Assembly: GCA_910580105.1 (NCBI GenBank) | Contig: CAJTWN010000001.1 | Coordinates: forward strand, 62,001 to 126,000 | Source of the DNA: an uncultured Clostridia bacterium | Lineage (GTDB): Bacteria > Bacillota > Clostridia > Monoglobales > Monoglobaceae | DNA length: 64,000 nucleotides | Direction: 5' to 3' | Shown here: piece after piece, positions 43,315 to 52,050 of the stretch | How positions within the stretch are numbered: position 1 is the stretch's first letter | Layout of the letters: each line of letters begins with the position of its first letter | Notes under the pieces: generated by a model | The model's database searches: none | Told to the model about the DNA's origin: nothing | Seen by the model: only the letters and a program-made list of their open reading frames with translations | Made by a program: the position numbers and the translations under genes

Positions 43315-43986
43315 ATGTTATATAATTATAAAGAAGTTCTTAATTTATTTGGCAACGATTATAACTTAAAAAAAGCTATGGTAAATAAACGAATTTTCAA
43401 AATTGAAAAAGGTATCTATTCTGATGGTGAAAACAATTTTACAACGATAGAAATAGTTCTCAAAAAATATAATCATGCCTTTCTTGTTAAAGATTCTGCT
43501 TTGCATTTAATTGGATTTATAGAAAAGGAGCCTGCTAAAATACATATTGGCACTGCAAGGAACGCATTGAGAATTAAGGATACTAGAATACAACAACATT
43601 TTTATAGTAATCTTGATGTGACTATTTTGAGTGAAAGCAAGTGGGATAAGTACTCACACCTTTTGAGCTACGAAAATATAAAAATACATGCCACAGAAAA
43701 TAATAACGAAATTCGACTGTTTAATCTCAAAGCCTTATTTTTTGATTTAGTTAGGAGCTATAAGGATTACCCGAAATCTACTTTGTTTGCCCTCCTTGAA
43801 AAATTTAAAACTTGCCGTTATTTTCACGGTTTAACCGAATGGGAATTGGCGGAAAATTTACAGAATGAAAAGATCGTGAGTGACATCGAATTTCTTGATG
43901 ATGATTTATACAAAATGCTTGAGGATATTTTTTCAGAAGTAAGATCTCGAGAATTTAGAATCGAATTTGATTTGGATGATTTATAA
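43315..43986 (+). CDS. AbiEi-like winged-helix protein
   Basis: The 223-residue protein opens with a winged-helix region ending NLKKAMVNKRIFKIEKGIYSD, the pattern of the AbiEi/type IV antitoxin N-terminal domain. A domain with the acidic end FRIEFDLDDL follows. AbiEi proteins repress and neutralise nucleotidyltransferase toxins (AbiEii), but no toxin gene lies beside it, so it is an orphan or works with the small genes across the divergent gap. ATG 43315 sits 5 nt after AAACGGTGA; a GTG at 43306 is inside that site. The GC content is lower than in neighbouring core genes, suggesting transfer. Confidence 0.65.
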   Translation: MLYNYKEVLNLFGNDYNLKKAMVNKRIFKIEKGIYSDGENNFTTIEIVLKKYNHAFLVKDSALHLIGFIEKEPAKIHIGTARNALRIKDTRIQQHFYSNLDVTILSESKWDKYSHLLSYENIKIHATENNNEIRLFNLKALFFDLVRSYKDYPKSTLFALLEKFKTCRYFHGLTEWELAENLQNEKIVSDIEFLDDDLYKMLEDIFSEVRSREFRIEFDLDDL

Positions 43987-44459
43987 AAAGGAACATAGAT
44001 GATTCTTCATTTAAAGCAAGATTCCGATTACTAATTTATTACATTTTAATATGCCGTTGTAAACTTAAATAGCAAAAGGCACTTGCGTTGTAAATATGCA
44101 AGTGCCTTTTATTAAAGAAAAATCAGTCACACGCTTCGTCGTTCCTCCTTTTTCGTGAAAAGTCACGCTCAGTCGCCTGCTTGTTTGTAAACGCACACGC
44201 GACGGCTCACAATCGCTGCCAACTTTTCACGATATTGCGCCTTCGGTGCAGCCAAAATTCTCTGCCGCTACTGCGTTTGCAGATAAGTCCTGTAAGAACA
44301 CCCGCACCACGTCGCAGCGGACTTTGCTCTGTTACAATTTTCTTTTTGTACAAAAATAATTTATATATTTTGACGCTCCATCTTTTCTGAAAAAGGTGGA
44401 TGTGGATTTGCGAAAAAAAGCAGAAAAAAAGACCCATATAAACGGGTCTTTTCAATATT
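43987..44459. other. Non-coding stretch with terminator and a possible dispersed clostridial fragment
   Basis: 44074-44110 is a terminator (AAAAGGCACTTGC/GCAAGTGCCTTTT). 44120-44340 is much GC-richer than its surroundings and has no intact gene. On the minus strand it reads through one stop as REFWLHRRRNIVKSWQRL...KRRNDEACD, a translation I recall from short hypothetical ORFs scattered in Clostridia genomes; this is recollection, not a search. It may be a conserved non-coding repeat or relic. Confidence 0.45.
44427..44452 (-). terminator. Terminator of the stalk-domain gene pair
   Basis: AAAAGACCC/GGGTCTTTT around an 8-nt loop, with a T run on the minus strand, 8 nt beyond the stop at 44460. 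Confidence 0.85.
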
Positions 44460-44918
44460 TTATTGTTTGTCAAGGGTTACAGTTTGTGTGGCCTCATCCC
44501 AGCCAACTGTATAGCCAATAGCTTCGGCAAGGAAACGGATGGGGACATACATACGTTCTTCATCGTTGTCAATAAATGCCGCGGTATCCATCTGTAAATG
44601 TTGTGCAGCTTCGTATTTATCAGGTATGATCGACAGAATTGTACTTCCTTCCTGAATCAAATAAGAGCATTTTGCGGCATCTGATTCTATGGTTGCCAAT
44701 TTAAATGAATCGTCATAACTGACCCGGCAGTTTAAATATTCAGTAAGGAAGCGAACCGGAACAAAGGTGCGGTCATCCATCTCTTTAATACTGCCCATTT
44801 CTGCGGGAATATTCACTGCAGTACCATTGATTTCAATAACATCTGCCGCAGCAAAAGCAGAAATAGAGACGAAAAGAACATCGAATACCAAAAATGCGGA
44901 AATAATTCTCTTAAACAT
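44460..44918 (-). CDS. Secreted stalk-domain protein, second of a tandem pair
   Basis: This 152-residue protein starts at ATG 44918 with AAGGAG 7 nt before it. Signal peptide to about residue 24 (AFLVFDVLFVSISAFAAA). It has two stalk-domain repeats: DDRTFVPVRFLTEYLNCRVSYDD and DEERMYVPIRFLAEAIGYTVGWDEATQTVTL. It is clearly paralogous to the gene just upstream (44943-45395) and related to the one at 276. The family name refers to the copper amine oxidase N-terminal domain; no enzymatic function is implied. Confidence 0.87.
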   Translation of the reverse strand: MFKRIISAFLVFDVLFVSISAFAAADVIEINGTAVNIPAEMGSIKEMDDRTFVPVRFLTEYLNCRVSYDDSFKLATIESDAAKCSYLIQEGSTILSIIPDKYEAAQHLQMDTAAFIDNDEERMYVPIRFLAEAIGYTVGWDEATQTVTLDKQ

Positions 44919-44942
44919 GTAAAAACTCCTTGTGCAATTCAA

Positions 44943-45395
44943 TTATGCAGCAGCATTCAAAATAACAGTTTGTGTGGCTTCATCCCAGTCAACGGTGTAA
45001 TTCATTGCTTCCGCCAAAAAGCGAACCGGAATGTACATTCTGCCTTCGTTATCATCTACGAATGGAAGAACATCCATTTTAATTAATTTACCATCTCCAA
45101 GGTTAGGAAGAACGTAAAGCTCTGGTTGACCAGAAGTAATCAGATACGAAATACCTTTTGTATCTGTGATGGTTGCGCTGATGTCGGTTTCGCTGTAGTT
45201 GACCGTGCAGCCAAGATATTCGGTTACAAACCGGACCGGAACAAAGGTGCGGTCATCATATTCCCGAACAGTTCCCATTTCAGCCGGAATTGTGACGTTT
45301 TCATCGTTAATAACGATGTTTTCTGCCGCCGCAAAACATACACTTGATGCCGCAAGCGTAGAAATAAGTAATAGCGTTGCAATCCATTTTTTCAT
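44943..45395 (-). CDS. Secreted stalk-domain protein, first of a tandem pair
   Basis: This 150-residue protein starts at ATG 45395 with GGAGG 7 nt before it. Signal peptide to about residue 20 (ATLLLISTLAASSVCFAAA). Two stalk repeats: DDRTFVPVRFVTEYLGCTVNYSE and NEGRMYIPVRFLAEAMNYTVDWDEATQTVIL. High similarity to the next gene points to tandem duplication; 24 nt separate them, so they form one operon driven by the promoter at 45434. Confidence 0.87.
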   Translation of the reverse strand: MKKWIATLLLISTLAASSVCFAAAENIVINDENVTIPAEMGTVREYDDRTFVPVRFVTEYLGCTVNYSETDISATITDTKGISYLITSGQPELYVLPNLGDGKLIKMDVLPFVDDNEGRMYIPVRFLAEAMNYTVDWDEATQTVILNAAA

Positions 45396-45433
45396 TTGAT
45401 AACCTCCAAAAAAATATTCAAAACTTATGTATA

Positions 45434-45462
45434 AGTATAGCATAAATTTGGGGAAAATTCAA
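45434..45462 (-). promoter_or_regulatory. Promoter of the stalk-domain pair
   Basis: On the minus strand, TTGAAT, 17 bp, TATACT. Confidence 0.7.
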
Positions 45463-45473
45463 GGGGGAATTTA

Positions 45474-45502
45474 TTGACTTTGCCATTGGCAGTTGTTATA
45501 AT
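45474..45502 (+). promoter_or_regulatory. Promoter of the polyphosphate kinase gene
   Basis: TTGACT, 17 bp, TATAAT, back to back with the minus-strand promoter at 45434. Confidence 0.85.
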
Positions 45503-45555
45503 AAAAACAAATCAAAACTGGAGAATTTTCCCAATTGGATTTGGAGGCGGAAAGT

Positions 45556-47673
45556 GTGTCCGATAAAATGCGTAGATATATTAACCGTGAATTGGGATGG
45601 CTGGATTTTAATTGCCGTGTTTTGGAAGAGGCCCGGCGGGATAGCAATCCAATTTTAGAACGGTTTCGTTTTTTAGGTATTACAGCATCAAATATGGACG
45701 AATTTTTTATGGTTCGCATAGCCGGCGTTAAACAGCAGGTAGATGAAGGCTATAAAAAAGCGGATGAATCCGGGTACACTCCACAAGTTCTTTTGGAAGA
45801 ACTTTATAAACGGACAGAAAGTTTTTCCCAGATGCAGTATGCCTGTCTGCACGACCGGCTTTATCCGGCACTTATTGAAAATGGAATAAAATTTCTTGGT
45901 ATTCAAGAACTGAGCAGGAAACAAAAAACGTATGTACGGGAATATTTTGACAGCGTGGTTTTTCCTGTTTTGACGCCTATCCGGGTGGAAGATGGACGTC
46001 CGTTTCCGCGTCTTTTGGGCAAAAGTCTGAATATTGCTGTCCGCTTGAAGAAGAAGGGGAAAAATGACTGCGATTTTGCGGTTGTACAGGTTCCGTCTAA
46101 TATACAGCGTTTTGTGGAATTGCCCTCTTCAAAAGGCCGTGCTTTTATTTTTTTGGAAGACGTTATTCTGCGGCATATGGATGCACTCTTTGATGCACAG
46201 CGTATTAAAGCTTGTGCGCCTTTTCGCATTACACGGAATTCTGATGTTGAAATTGATGATGAAGCGCCGGATCTTTTGGAAGAAGTTCAGAAATCAATTA
46301 AAAAAAGAAAATCCGGACGACCGGTTCGACTGGAAATCTTAAAAAAATGTGATGTGGAAATCCGTGAATTCCTGATGCGCAGACTGCATTTGAAAAAAGC
46401 GGCGGTATGTAAGGTTGAAGGACCGATTGATCTTACTGTGTTTTCCAAATTTGCCGGAATCAGTACAGAAGAAAATATGTGTTTTGCACCAATTGTTCCG
46501 GTTATGCCGCCTGCGGATTTTGTTGGGTATGCAGATGATTTTTATGGTGCAATACGGAAACGTGACCGGTTGGTTTATCATCCATATGAAAGTTTTGATG
46601 TGGTCATTTCTTTTATAAAACATGCGGCAATGGATCCGAATGTTTTGGCAATTAAACAGACATTGTACCGTGTCAGCGGCCATTCGCCGATTATTGAAGC
46701 ATTGATTCTTGCGGCACAGAATGGCAAACAAGTTACCGTTTTGGTCGAGCTTAAGGCCAGATTTGACGAAGAAAATAATGTTGAATGGGCAAAAAAATTA
46801 GAAAAGGCCGGCTGTCATGTGATATATGGACTGCCGGGGTTAAAAACCCATTGTAAAATTTTATCAGTTGTCCGCCGGGAAGGAGATAAAATTCGAAATT
46901 ATATCCATATGGCCACTGGAAATTATAACGATACGACTGCAAATCTTTATACAGATATGGGGATGTTTACCTGCCGAGAGGATTTTGCCCGTGATGTGGC
47001 GGCGCTTTTCAATATGTTGACCGGATATGCCGGTGTGCCGCAGTATAAAAAACTGGTGGTTGCACCCAAATATATGCGTGATTTTTTCGAAGAAAAAATA
47101 GATAACGAGATTGCCAATGCCCAGGCAGGCCTCCCCTGCGGAATTACTGCAAAAGTCAATTCACTGGTAGATCCGGGTATTGTGGATTTGTTGTACCGGG
47201 CATCGGGAGAAGGGGTGCCGGTACGCTTGATTGTGCGGGGGATCTGTTGTCTTTTGCCGGGCAAGAAAGGCCTGAGTGAAAATATTGAAGTACACAGTAT
47301 TGTGGGCCAGCTTTTGGAGCATAGCAGAATTTTCTGGTTTGAAAATGATGGCAAACCGCAGGTGTATATTGGAAGCGCGGATTGGATGCAAAGAAATTTA
47401 AACCGGCGGGTAGAGGTGGTTTTTCCTGTTGAAGAGAAACAGTTGATAAAGAGAATCAAAAGAATACTGGCTTTGATGTGGGAAGATAAGCATAATACCA
47501 GAGTCATGCAGCCGGATGGAAGTTATCAGTTGTATTCCCTTCAGGAAGGAGAATCTGAAAATAATTCACAGCGTCAGCTTTCCAGGATGGCTGTTGAAGC
47601 CCAGGAACGGGTAATACAAGCAAACCGTCGCCGGGAACGGCGACAGACACTAAACGATGCAATGAAAAAGTAA
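45556..47673 (+). CDS. ppk1: Polyphosphate kinase 1
   Basis: This 705-residue enzyme reversibly polymerises ATP gamma-phosphate into polyphosphate. INRELGWLDFNCRVLEEA and NMDEFFMVRIAG are the N-terminal PPK1 signatures. The core has IKQTLYRVS, GLKTHCKI and YIHMATGNYNDTTANLYTD; the latter two carry the conserved His residues, one being the phosphorylated nucleophile. SADWMQRNLNRRVEV marks the C-terminal domain. The start is GTG 45556 behind GGAGG rather than the open TTG at 45535. pfkA follows after 16 nt, probably in the same operon. Confidence 0.95.
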   Translation: MSDKMRRYINRELGWLDFNCRVLEEARRDSNPILERFRFLGITASNMDEFFMVRIAGVKQQVDEGYKKADESGYTPQVLLEELYKRTESFSQMQYACLHDRLYPALIENGIKFLGIQELSRKQKTYVREYFDSVVFPVLTPIRVEDGRPFPRLLGKSLNIAVRLKKKGKNDCDFAVVQVPSNIQRFVELPSSKGRAFIFLEDVILRHMDALFDAQRIKACAPFRITRNSDVEIDDEAPDLLEEVQKSIKKRKSGRPVRLEILKKCDVEIREFLMRRLHLKKAAVCKVEGPIDLTVFSKFAGISTEENMCFAPIVPVMPPADFVGYADDFYGAIRKRDRLVYHPYESFDVVISFIKHAAMDPNVLAIKQTLYRVSGHSPIIEALILAAQNGKQVTVLVELKARFDEENNVEWAKKLEKAGCHVIYGLPGLKTHCKILSVVRREGDKIRNYIHMATGNYNDTTANLYTDMGMFTCREDFARDVAALFNMLTGYAGVPQYKKLVVAPKYMRDFFEEKIDNEIANAQAGLPCGITAKVNSLVDPGIVDLLYRASGEGVPVRLIVRGICCLLPGKKGLSENIEVHSIVGQLLEHSRIFWFENDGKPQVYIGSADWMQRNLNRRVEVVFPVEEKQLIKRIKRILALMWEDKHNTRVMQPDGSYQLYSLQEGESENNSQRQLSRMAVEAQERVIQANRRRERRQTLNDAMKK

Positions 47674-47689
47674 ATGGGAGGTATTTAAT

Positions 47690-48766
47690 ATGATGAACAT
47701 TGGGATATTAACCAGCGGCGGAGATTGTCAGGGATTAAATGCGGCAATCCGCGGAGTGGCTAAGGCACTTTATAAGGAGTTTCCGGATGAACTTAAAATT
47801 TATGGGATTCAGGATGGTTACGGCGGATTGATCCATGGTAATTATAAGGAGATGAAGGAGGACGATTTTTCCGGGATTCTTACCCGCGGCGGGACGATTC
47901 TTGGAACCTCCCGGCAGCCTTTTAAAAAAATGCGGGTGATTGATGAAGACAGTGTGGATAAAGTACAGAACATGAAAGACAACTATAAGAAAATGGAATT
48001 GGATTGTCTTGTTGTCCTGGGCGGAAATGGTACCCATAAGACGGCAAATCTTCTTGCGGAAGAAGGGCTTAATGTAGTGGGACTTCCGAAGACGATTGAC
48101 AATGATATTTGGGGAACGGATATGACTTTTGGTTTTCAAAGTGCAATGGAGATTGCCACAGATGTGATTGACCGGATTCATACAACAGCAACATCCCACG
48201 GCCGGGTGTTTATTGTAGAAGTGATGGGGCATAAAGTTGGCTGGCTGACGTTACATGCCGGGATTGCCGGTGGGGCGGACGTAATTTTATTGCCTGAAAT
48301 TCCCTATGATATTGATAAAGTTGTGGAAGAGATTAATCGCCGTGAACAAAAAGGGAAACGATTTTCTATTATAGCAGTTGCGGAAGGCGCTGTTTCTTTG
48401 GAAGAGTCCAAATTAAAGAAAAAGGAATTCAAAGCACGGCGTGCAGAGATGAAGTATCCGGCCATTTCCTATCGTATTGCTGAAGAATTGGAGGCAAGAT
48501 CCGGTCATGAAATCCGTGTCACCGTTCCGGGACATTTTCAAAGAGGCGGCAGTCCGTGTCCTTATGACCGTGTTCTTTCGACTAGGTTTGGAACTGCGGC
48601 CGCTGGTTTGATTAAAGAAAAGAAGTATGGGTATATGGTTGCACTTAAAAATGGTGTAATTGTTCCTGTGCCGTTAAGCGATGTGGCAGGAAAACTTAAA
48701 AGCGTGCCTTTGGATTGTGAAGAGATTCGCTGTGCCCGCGAAATGGGTATTAGCTTTGGTGACTAA
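47690..48766 (+). CDS. pfkA: 6-phosphofructokinase
   Basis: This 358-residue glycolytic kinase makes fructose 1,6-bisphosphate. LTSGGDCQGLNAAIRG, GGTILGTSR, LGGNGTHKTA, LPKTIDNDIWGTD and EVMGHKVGWL are the PFK motifs. The residue pair that separates donor types is Gly in GGNGT (ATP-like) with Lys in PKTIDND (seen in PPi enzymes and in some ATP enzymes), so ATP use is likely but not certain. GGAGG lies 8 nt before ATG 47690. Confidence 0.93.
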   Translation: MMNIGILTSGGDCQGLNAAIRGVAKALYKEFPDELKIYGIQDGYGGLIHGNYKEMKEDDFSGILTRGGTILGTSRQPFKKMRVIDEDSVDKVQNMKDNYKKMELDCLVVLGGNGTHKTANLLAEEGLNVVGLPKTIDNDIWGTDMTFGFQSAMEIATDVIDRIHTTATSHGRVFIVEVMGHKVGWLTLHAGIAGGADVILLPEIPYDIDKVVEEINRREQKGKRFSIIAVAEGAVSLEESKLKKKEFKARRAEMKYPAISYRIAEELEARSGHEIRVTVPGHFQRGGSPCPYDRVLSTRFGTAAAGLIKEKKYGYMVALKNGVIVPVPLSDVAGKLKSVPLDCEEIRCAREMGISFGD

Positions 48767-48857
48767 GAGGATTTTCCGGATATATAAATAGCAAATCTCA
48801 TAGGTAAATAATATCCAAGGATGCAGCCTGTGGGTGTGTTATAGAGGAAAGTGTAAA

Positions 48858-49730
48858 TTATACCTCCCCCATAGAAATACGGATATTTTTATTGATAAGT
48901 GCACGGAGTATCCGAGATTCGGTGATGGTGGACAGAATGTTTTCATCATCATCAACTATCTGAATAATATAAAAACGGTTATAGGTCAGGAGTTTTAAAA
49001 TACACCGGGCCGGGGTGTCTTTGTGTACGGTCAGCACAGTAGATTTGCGGACAGCACCCCGGTCAATTTTTTGCCTGTGATAGAGAATCTCCCTCAATGC
49101 AATGAGGGAGATATTTTTTTGTTCACAATACAGATTTCCCAGCAAAAAAGCGCCAATCATTAGGAGCGAAAAATTAAAGGGAGCAATAAAAAGGTAGGCC
49201 ACTGCACCGCAGAGTAAAAGTAAAATCAATGCCCGACTTTGCTTCAGCATATAGTTATAAGCCTTCAGGATACCAAAGGAGGCGGTCAAAATGGACTTTA
49301 GGATGCGACCGCCATCAAGAGGAAGGCAGGGCAGGAGATTAAGTATGGCCATTGAAAGGGTGACGGCGTCTGCGTAAGAGAGCAGTTCCCTGGATATTGG
49401 AAGAAAAGGAAGAACTGCCCAGATGAGAAGATTCATCATTGGGCCTGCGGCGGCAATACAAGCTTCTTTCAGAGGAGAGCGGATAATCGGTTCACTGAGC
49501 CGGGCACACAATCCAAAGGGATAGATTTCGATTGAAGCAATGGAGACGCCAAGGAGTTTTGCCGTGCCAACATGGGCAAGTTCGTGAAGCAGGGCAATGG
49601 TATATGCAGTGATAAACAGTGGAAAATAGCCGCCCCACAAAGCACAGAGCAGGACGGCAAAAAAAAGCAGATGGATCTTCCATTTATGACCAATGGGAAT
49701 GAGGCTGTATGTTTTAAGTTTCTCTATCAT
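48858..49730 (-). CDS. M50 site-2 protease with C-terminal CBS-like domain (SpoIVFB-like)
   Basis: This 290-residue membrane protein has six or so helices. ALLHELAHVGTAKLLG carries the HExxH zinc motif inside a helix and LPCLPLDGGRILKSIL supplies the third ligand Asp (NxxPxxPLDGG type). A CBS-like domain occupies about 215-290 (AVRKSTVLTVHKDTPARCI, DENILSTITESRIL). This is the layout of SpoIVFB, which releases pro-sigma-K in the mother cell during sporulation. The CBS domain senses ATP in B. subtilis. A short partner gene lies just upstream. Confidence 0.9.
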   Translation of the reverse strand: MIEKLKTYSLIPIGHKWKIHLLFFAVLLCALWGGYFPLFITAYTIALLHELAHVGTAKLLGVSIASIEIYPFGLCARLSEPIIRSPLKEACIAAAGPMMNLLIWAVLPFLPISRELLSYADAVTLSMAILNLLPCLPLDGGRILKSILTASFGILKAYNYMLKQSRALILLLLCGAVAYLFIAPFNFSLLMIGAFLLGNLYCEQKNISLIALREILYHRQKIDRGAVRKSTVLTVHKDTPARCILKLLTYNRFYIIQIVDDDENILSTITESRILRALINKNIRISMGEV

Positions 49731-49747
49731 GGGTTACCTCTTATTTA

Positions 49748-50077
49748 TTATTGTGGGGGGAGCGATGTTTCTGCCGGAACCTCTGGTGGATTTGCGGGCA
49801 AAAATGGATTGGGAAGGAAGTCCAAGATTTGGTCTTTAATTTTTACAAAGTCGGTTTCATAGCGGATGGCGCGGCCAAAAGCGTCTGCACAGTGATTCAA
49901 AAAAGAAATATTGCTCTGTGCGGCACCATATATACAGAGGGTAAAGACGGTGGCGGCAGCCAGCTGCTTGAGGAGAAGGCGGCTGAAGCGAAAGTCTGAT
50001 GTTTGAGAAACGGCATTTCTTTCGATGGGATGGATGCGTGGATGCTGGCGGGTTCGCTCATAGTATTCTGTTGGCAC
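49748..50077 (-). CDS. Small membrane protein upstream of the M50 protease, SpoIVFA-like position
   Basis: This 109-residue protein has a basic N terminus (YYERTRQHPRIHPIERN), one transmembrane helix (LAAATVFTLCIYGAA) and a Pro-rich C-terminal tail. It is 17 nt upstream of the protease gene, where SpoIVFA, the anchor and inhibitor of SpoIVFB, is found in other spore formers. The usual LytM/M23 domain is missing, so if it is SpoIVFA-like it is a minimal version. GTG 50077 has proper spacing to AAGGAG, while the upstream GTG 50086 touches it. Confidence 0.65.
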   Translation of the reverse strand: MPTEYYERTRQHPRIHPIERNAVSQTSDFRFSRLLLKQLAAATVFTLCIYGAAQSNISFLNHCADAFGRAIRYETDFVKIKDQILDFLPNPFLPANPPEVPAETSLPPQ

Positions 50078-50135
50078 AGGAATCACTCCTTTCTGTTCTT
50101 GTTTTATCTTTATGGGAGGATGTCCGGATTTATGC

Positions 50136-50164
50136 TTGCATATTTTGGGGCTTTATTGTATGAT
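50136..50164 (+). promoter_or_regulatory. Promoter of the radical SAM/DUF2344 pair
   Basis: TTGCAT, 17 bp, TATGAT, about 40 nt before the start at 50206. Confidence 0.7.
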
Positions 50165-50205
50165 AATCTGGAGAATAATTGATTTATATAAAGTTGAGGA
50201 ATATT

Positions 50206-52050
50206 ATGGAAAATATAAAATTTGAAAACTGTTTGAAGCGGGTGCAAAAACCGGCGAGATATATCGGAAATGAATTTAACAGTGTACATAAAGAATGGAA
50301 TAAAGAGCGGATGACCTTTGCTTTTGGTTTCCCTGATGTTTATGAAGTTGCGATGTCCCATTTGGGAATGAAAATTCTTTATCATATGTTGAATGAACGT
50401 GAAGATACGGTTTGTGAACGGGTATTTGCTCCCTGGGACGATATGGAGCAGGAGATGCGCAGGGAAGGAATTCCTCTGCTTTCTTTAGAAAGCCGGCACA
50501 GAATCCGGGACTTTGATTTTTTGGGATTTACTTTGCAATACGAGATGAGTTATTCAAATATCGTGAATATGCTGGATCTCGCGGGGATACCGCTCCGGGC
50601 AGCGGAGCGGACGCTGGAAGATCCGTTTGTTTGCTGCGGCGGTCCCTGTGCCTATCATGCAGAGCCTCTATCGGATTTGGTGGATTTTTTTATCCTTGGT
50701 GAGGGTGAAGAAGTCAACCATGAAATAATGGATGTTTATAAAGAGTGGAAGGCCAAGGGGGGAACAAGGGAAGAATATCTGGAAATGGTGTCTGGAATCC
50801 AGGGAATATATGTCCCGTCTTTTTATGATGTCAAATATAACAGCGACGGGACAATTGCACGTTTTGCACCAAACCGGTCTTGTGCGCCGGAAAAAGTGAA
50901 AAAACGGATTATCACGGATTTGGATCATACTTATATTCCTGAAAAGCTGATTGTGCCTTTTATGGAGACGGTACATGACAGGATTATGCTGGAAATTTTC
51001 CGCGGCTGTATCCGTGGCTGTCGGTTCTGCCAGGCAGGATATATTTATCGGCCGGTGCGGGAACGGAGTGTTGAGAGGCTTTTGGAGGTTGCAGAAAGAG
51101 CCATTGCCGCTACTGGTTATGAAGAAATGTCCATGTCGTCATTGAGTACCAGCGATTATACAAAATTGCAGGAACTTACCGATGGACTGCTTGCCCGTAC
51201 TGTGGAGAAAAAGATTAATCTTTCACTGCCTTCACTGCGTGTGGATAATTTTTCAATGGAATTAATGGAAAAGGTGCAAAAGGTAAAAAAGAGTGGCCTT
51301 ACTTTTGCACCGGAAGCCGGAACCCAGCGTCTGCGTGATGTGATTAACAAGAATGTATTGGAAAGCGATTTGCTGCGAACTTCGAAAATTGCGTTTGGCG
51401 GTGGTTATAACCGGATGAAACTCTATTTTATGCTGGGACTTCCTACTGAAACGCAGGAAGATGTCTATGGGATTGGGGATTTGGCGCAGAAAGTAATCGA
51501 TGTGTTCTACGAGATTCCAAAAGAAGAGCGGAAAGGGCGCAGTGTTTCTGTAACAGTGAGTACCTCTTTCTTTGTACCGAAACCCTTTACTCCGTTTCAG
51601 TGGGAACCGCAAGCCAAGATTGAGGAGATGGAAGAAAAAGCGCGCAGTTTGAAAAAATACATCACAAATAAGAAAATTGTCTATAATTGGCATGCAAGTG
51701 ACGTTAGTTTTCTTGAAGAAGTTTTTGCAAAGGGTGACCGCCGTTTGGGGGAGGTTTTGATCAGTGCCCAAAAGCTGGGATGTAAGTTTGATGGGTGGAC
51801 GGACTTTTTTTCTTATGAAAAGTGGATGCAGGCTTTTGAGGAAAATGGTATTGATCCAACATTTTATGCTCACCGGCGTCTTTCATATGATGAGATATTG
51901 CCCTGGGACTATGCGGATATCGGAGTGAGTAAGGAATTTCTTATTAAGGAACATAAGCGGGCCTATGAGGGGATTACAACGCCGTCCTGCCGTGAAAAGT
52001 GTATGGGATGCGGTGCGGCGCAGTTTGGAAGGGGTGTTTGTTTTGAGTAA
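50206..52050 (+). CDS. TIGR03960-family B12-binding-like radical SAM protein
   Basis: This 614-residue protein has an N-terminal Rossmann-like B12-binding-type region (AFGFPDVYEVAMSHLGMKILY, FDFLGFTLQYEMSYSN) and a radical SAM core with CIRGCRFC (CxxxCxxC) at about 258-265. Further Cys lie at the C terminus (CREKCMGCGA). This is the family found next to a DUF2344 partner and the rplU cluster in Clostridia. The reaction is unknown, though proposed to act on RNA or ribosome-related substrates. ATG 50206 with GAGGA is preferred to the open upstream frame. It overlaps the next gene by 8 nt. Confidence 0.92.
   Translation: MENIKFENCLKRVQKPARYIGNEFNSVHKEWNKERMTFAFGFPDVYEVAMSHLGMKILYHMLNEREDTVCERVFAPWDDMEQEMRREGIPLLSLESRHRIRDFDFLGFTLQYEMSYSNIVNMLDLAGIPLRAAERTLEDPFVCCGGPCAYHAEPLSDLVDFFILGEGEEVNHEIMDVYKEWKAKGGTREEYLEMVSGIQGIYVPSFYDVKYNSDGTIARFAPNRSCAPEKVKKRIITDLDHTYIPEKLIVPFMETVHDRIMLEIFRGCIRGCRFCQAGYIYRPVRERSVERLLEVAERAIAATGYEEMSMSSLSTSDYTKLQELTDGLLARTVEKKINLSLPSLRVDNFSMELMEKVQKVKKSGLTFAPEAGTQRLRDVINKNVLESDLLRTSKIAFGGGYNRMKLYFMLGLPTETQEDVYGIGDLAQKVIDVFYEIPKEERKGRSVSVTVSTSFFVPKPFTPFQWEPQAKIEEMEEKARSLKKYITNKKIVYNWHASDVSFLEEVFAKGDRRLGEVLISAQKLGCKFDGWTDFFSYEKWMQAFEENGIDPTFYAHRRLSYDEILPWDYADIGVSKEFLIKEHKRAYEGITTPSCREKCMGCGAAQFGRGVCFE

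Noticed and set aside
42450..44110. Integration of a mobile element into tRNA-Leu
   Set aside because: No duplicated tRNA 3' end and no integrase gene were found downstream.
44207..44473. 88-codon minus-strand open frame downstream of the stalk-domain pair
   Set aside because: No ribosome binding site at its start and it spans the terminator of the upstream genes; treated as a possible relic, not a gene.
50027..50043. CRISPR-repeat-like GGATGCGTGGAT
   Set aside because: Only about 12 bases match and they lie in the coding sequence of the short SpoIVFA-like gene; no periodic partner nearby.
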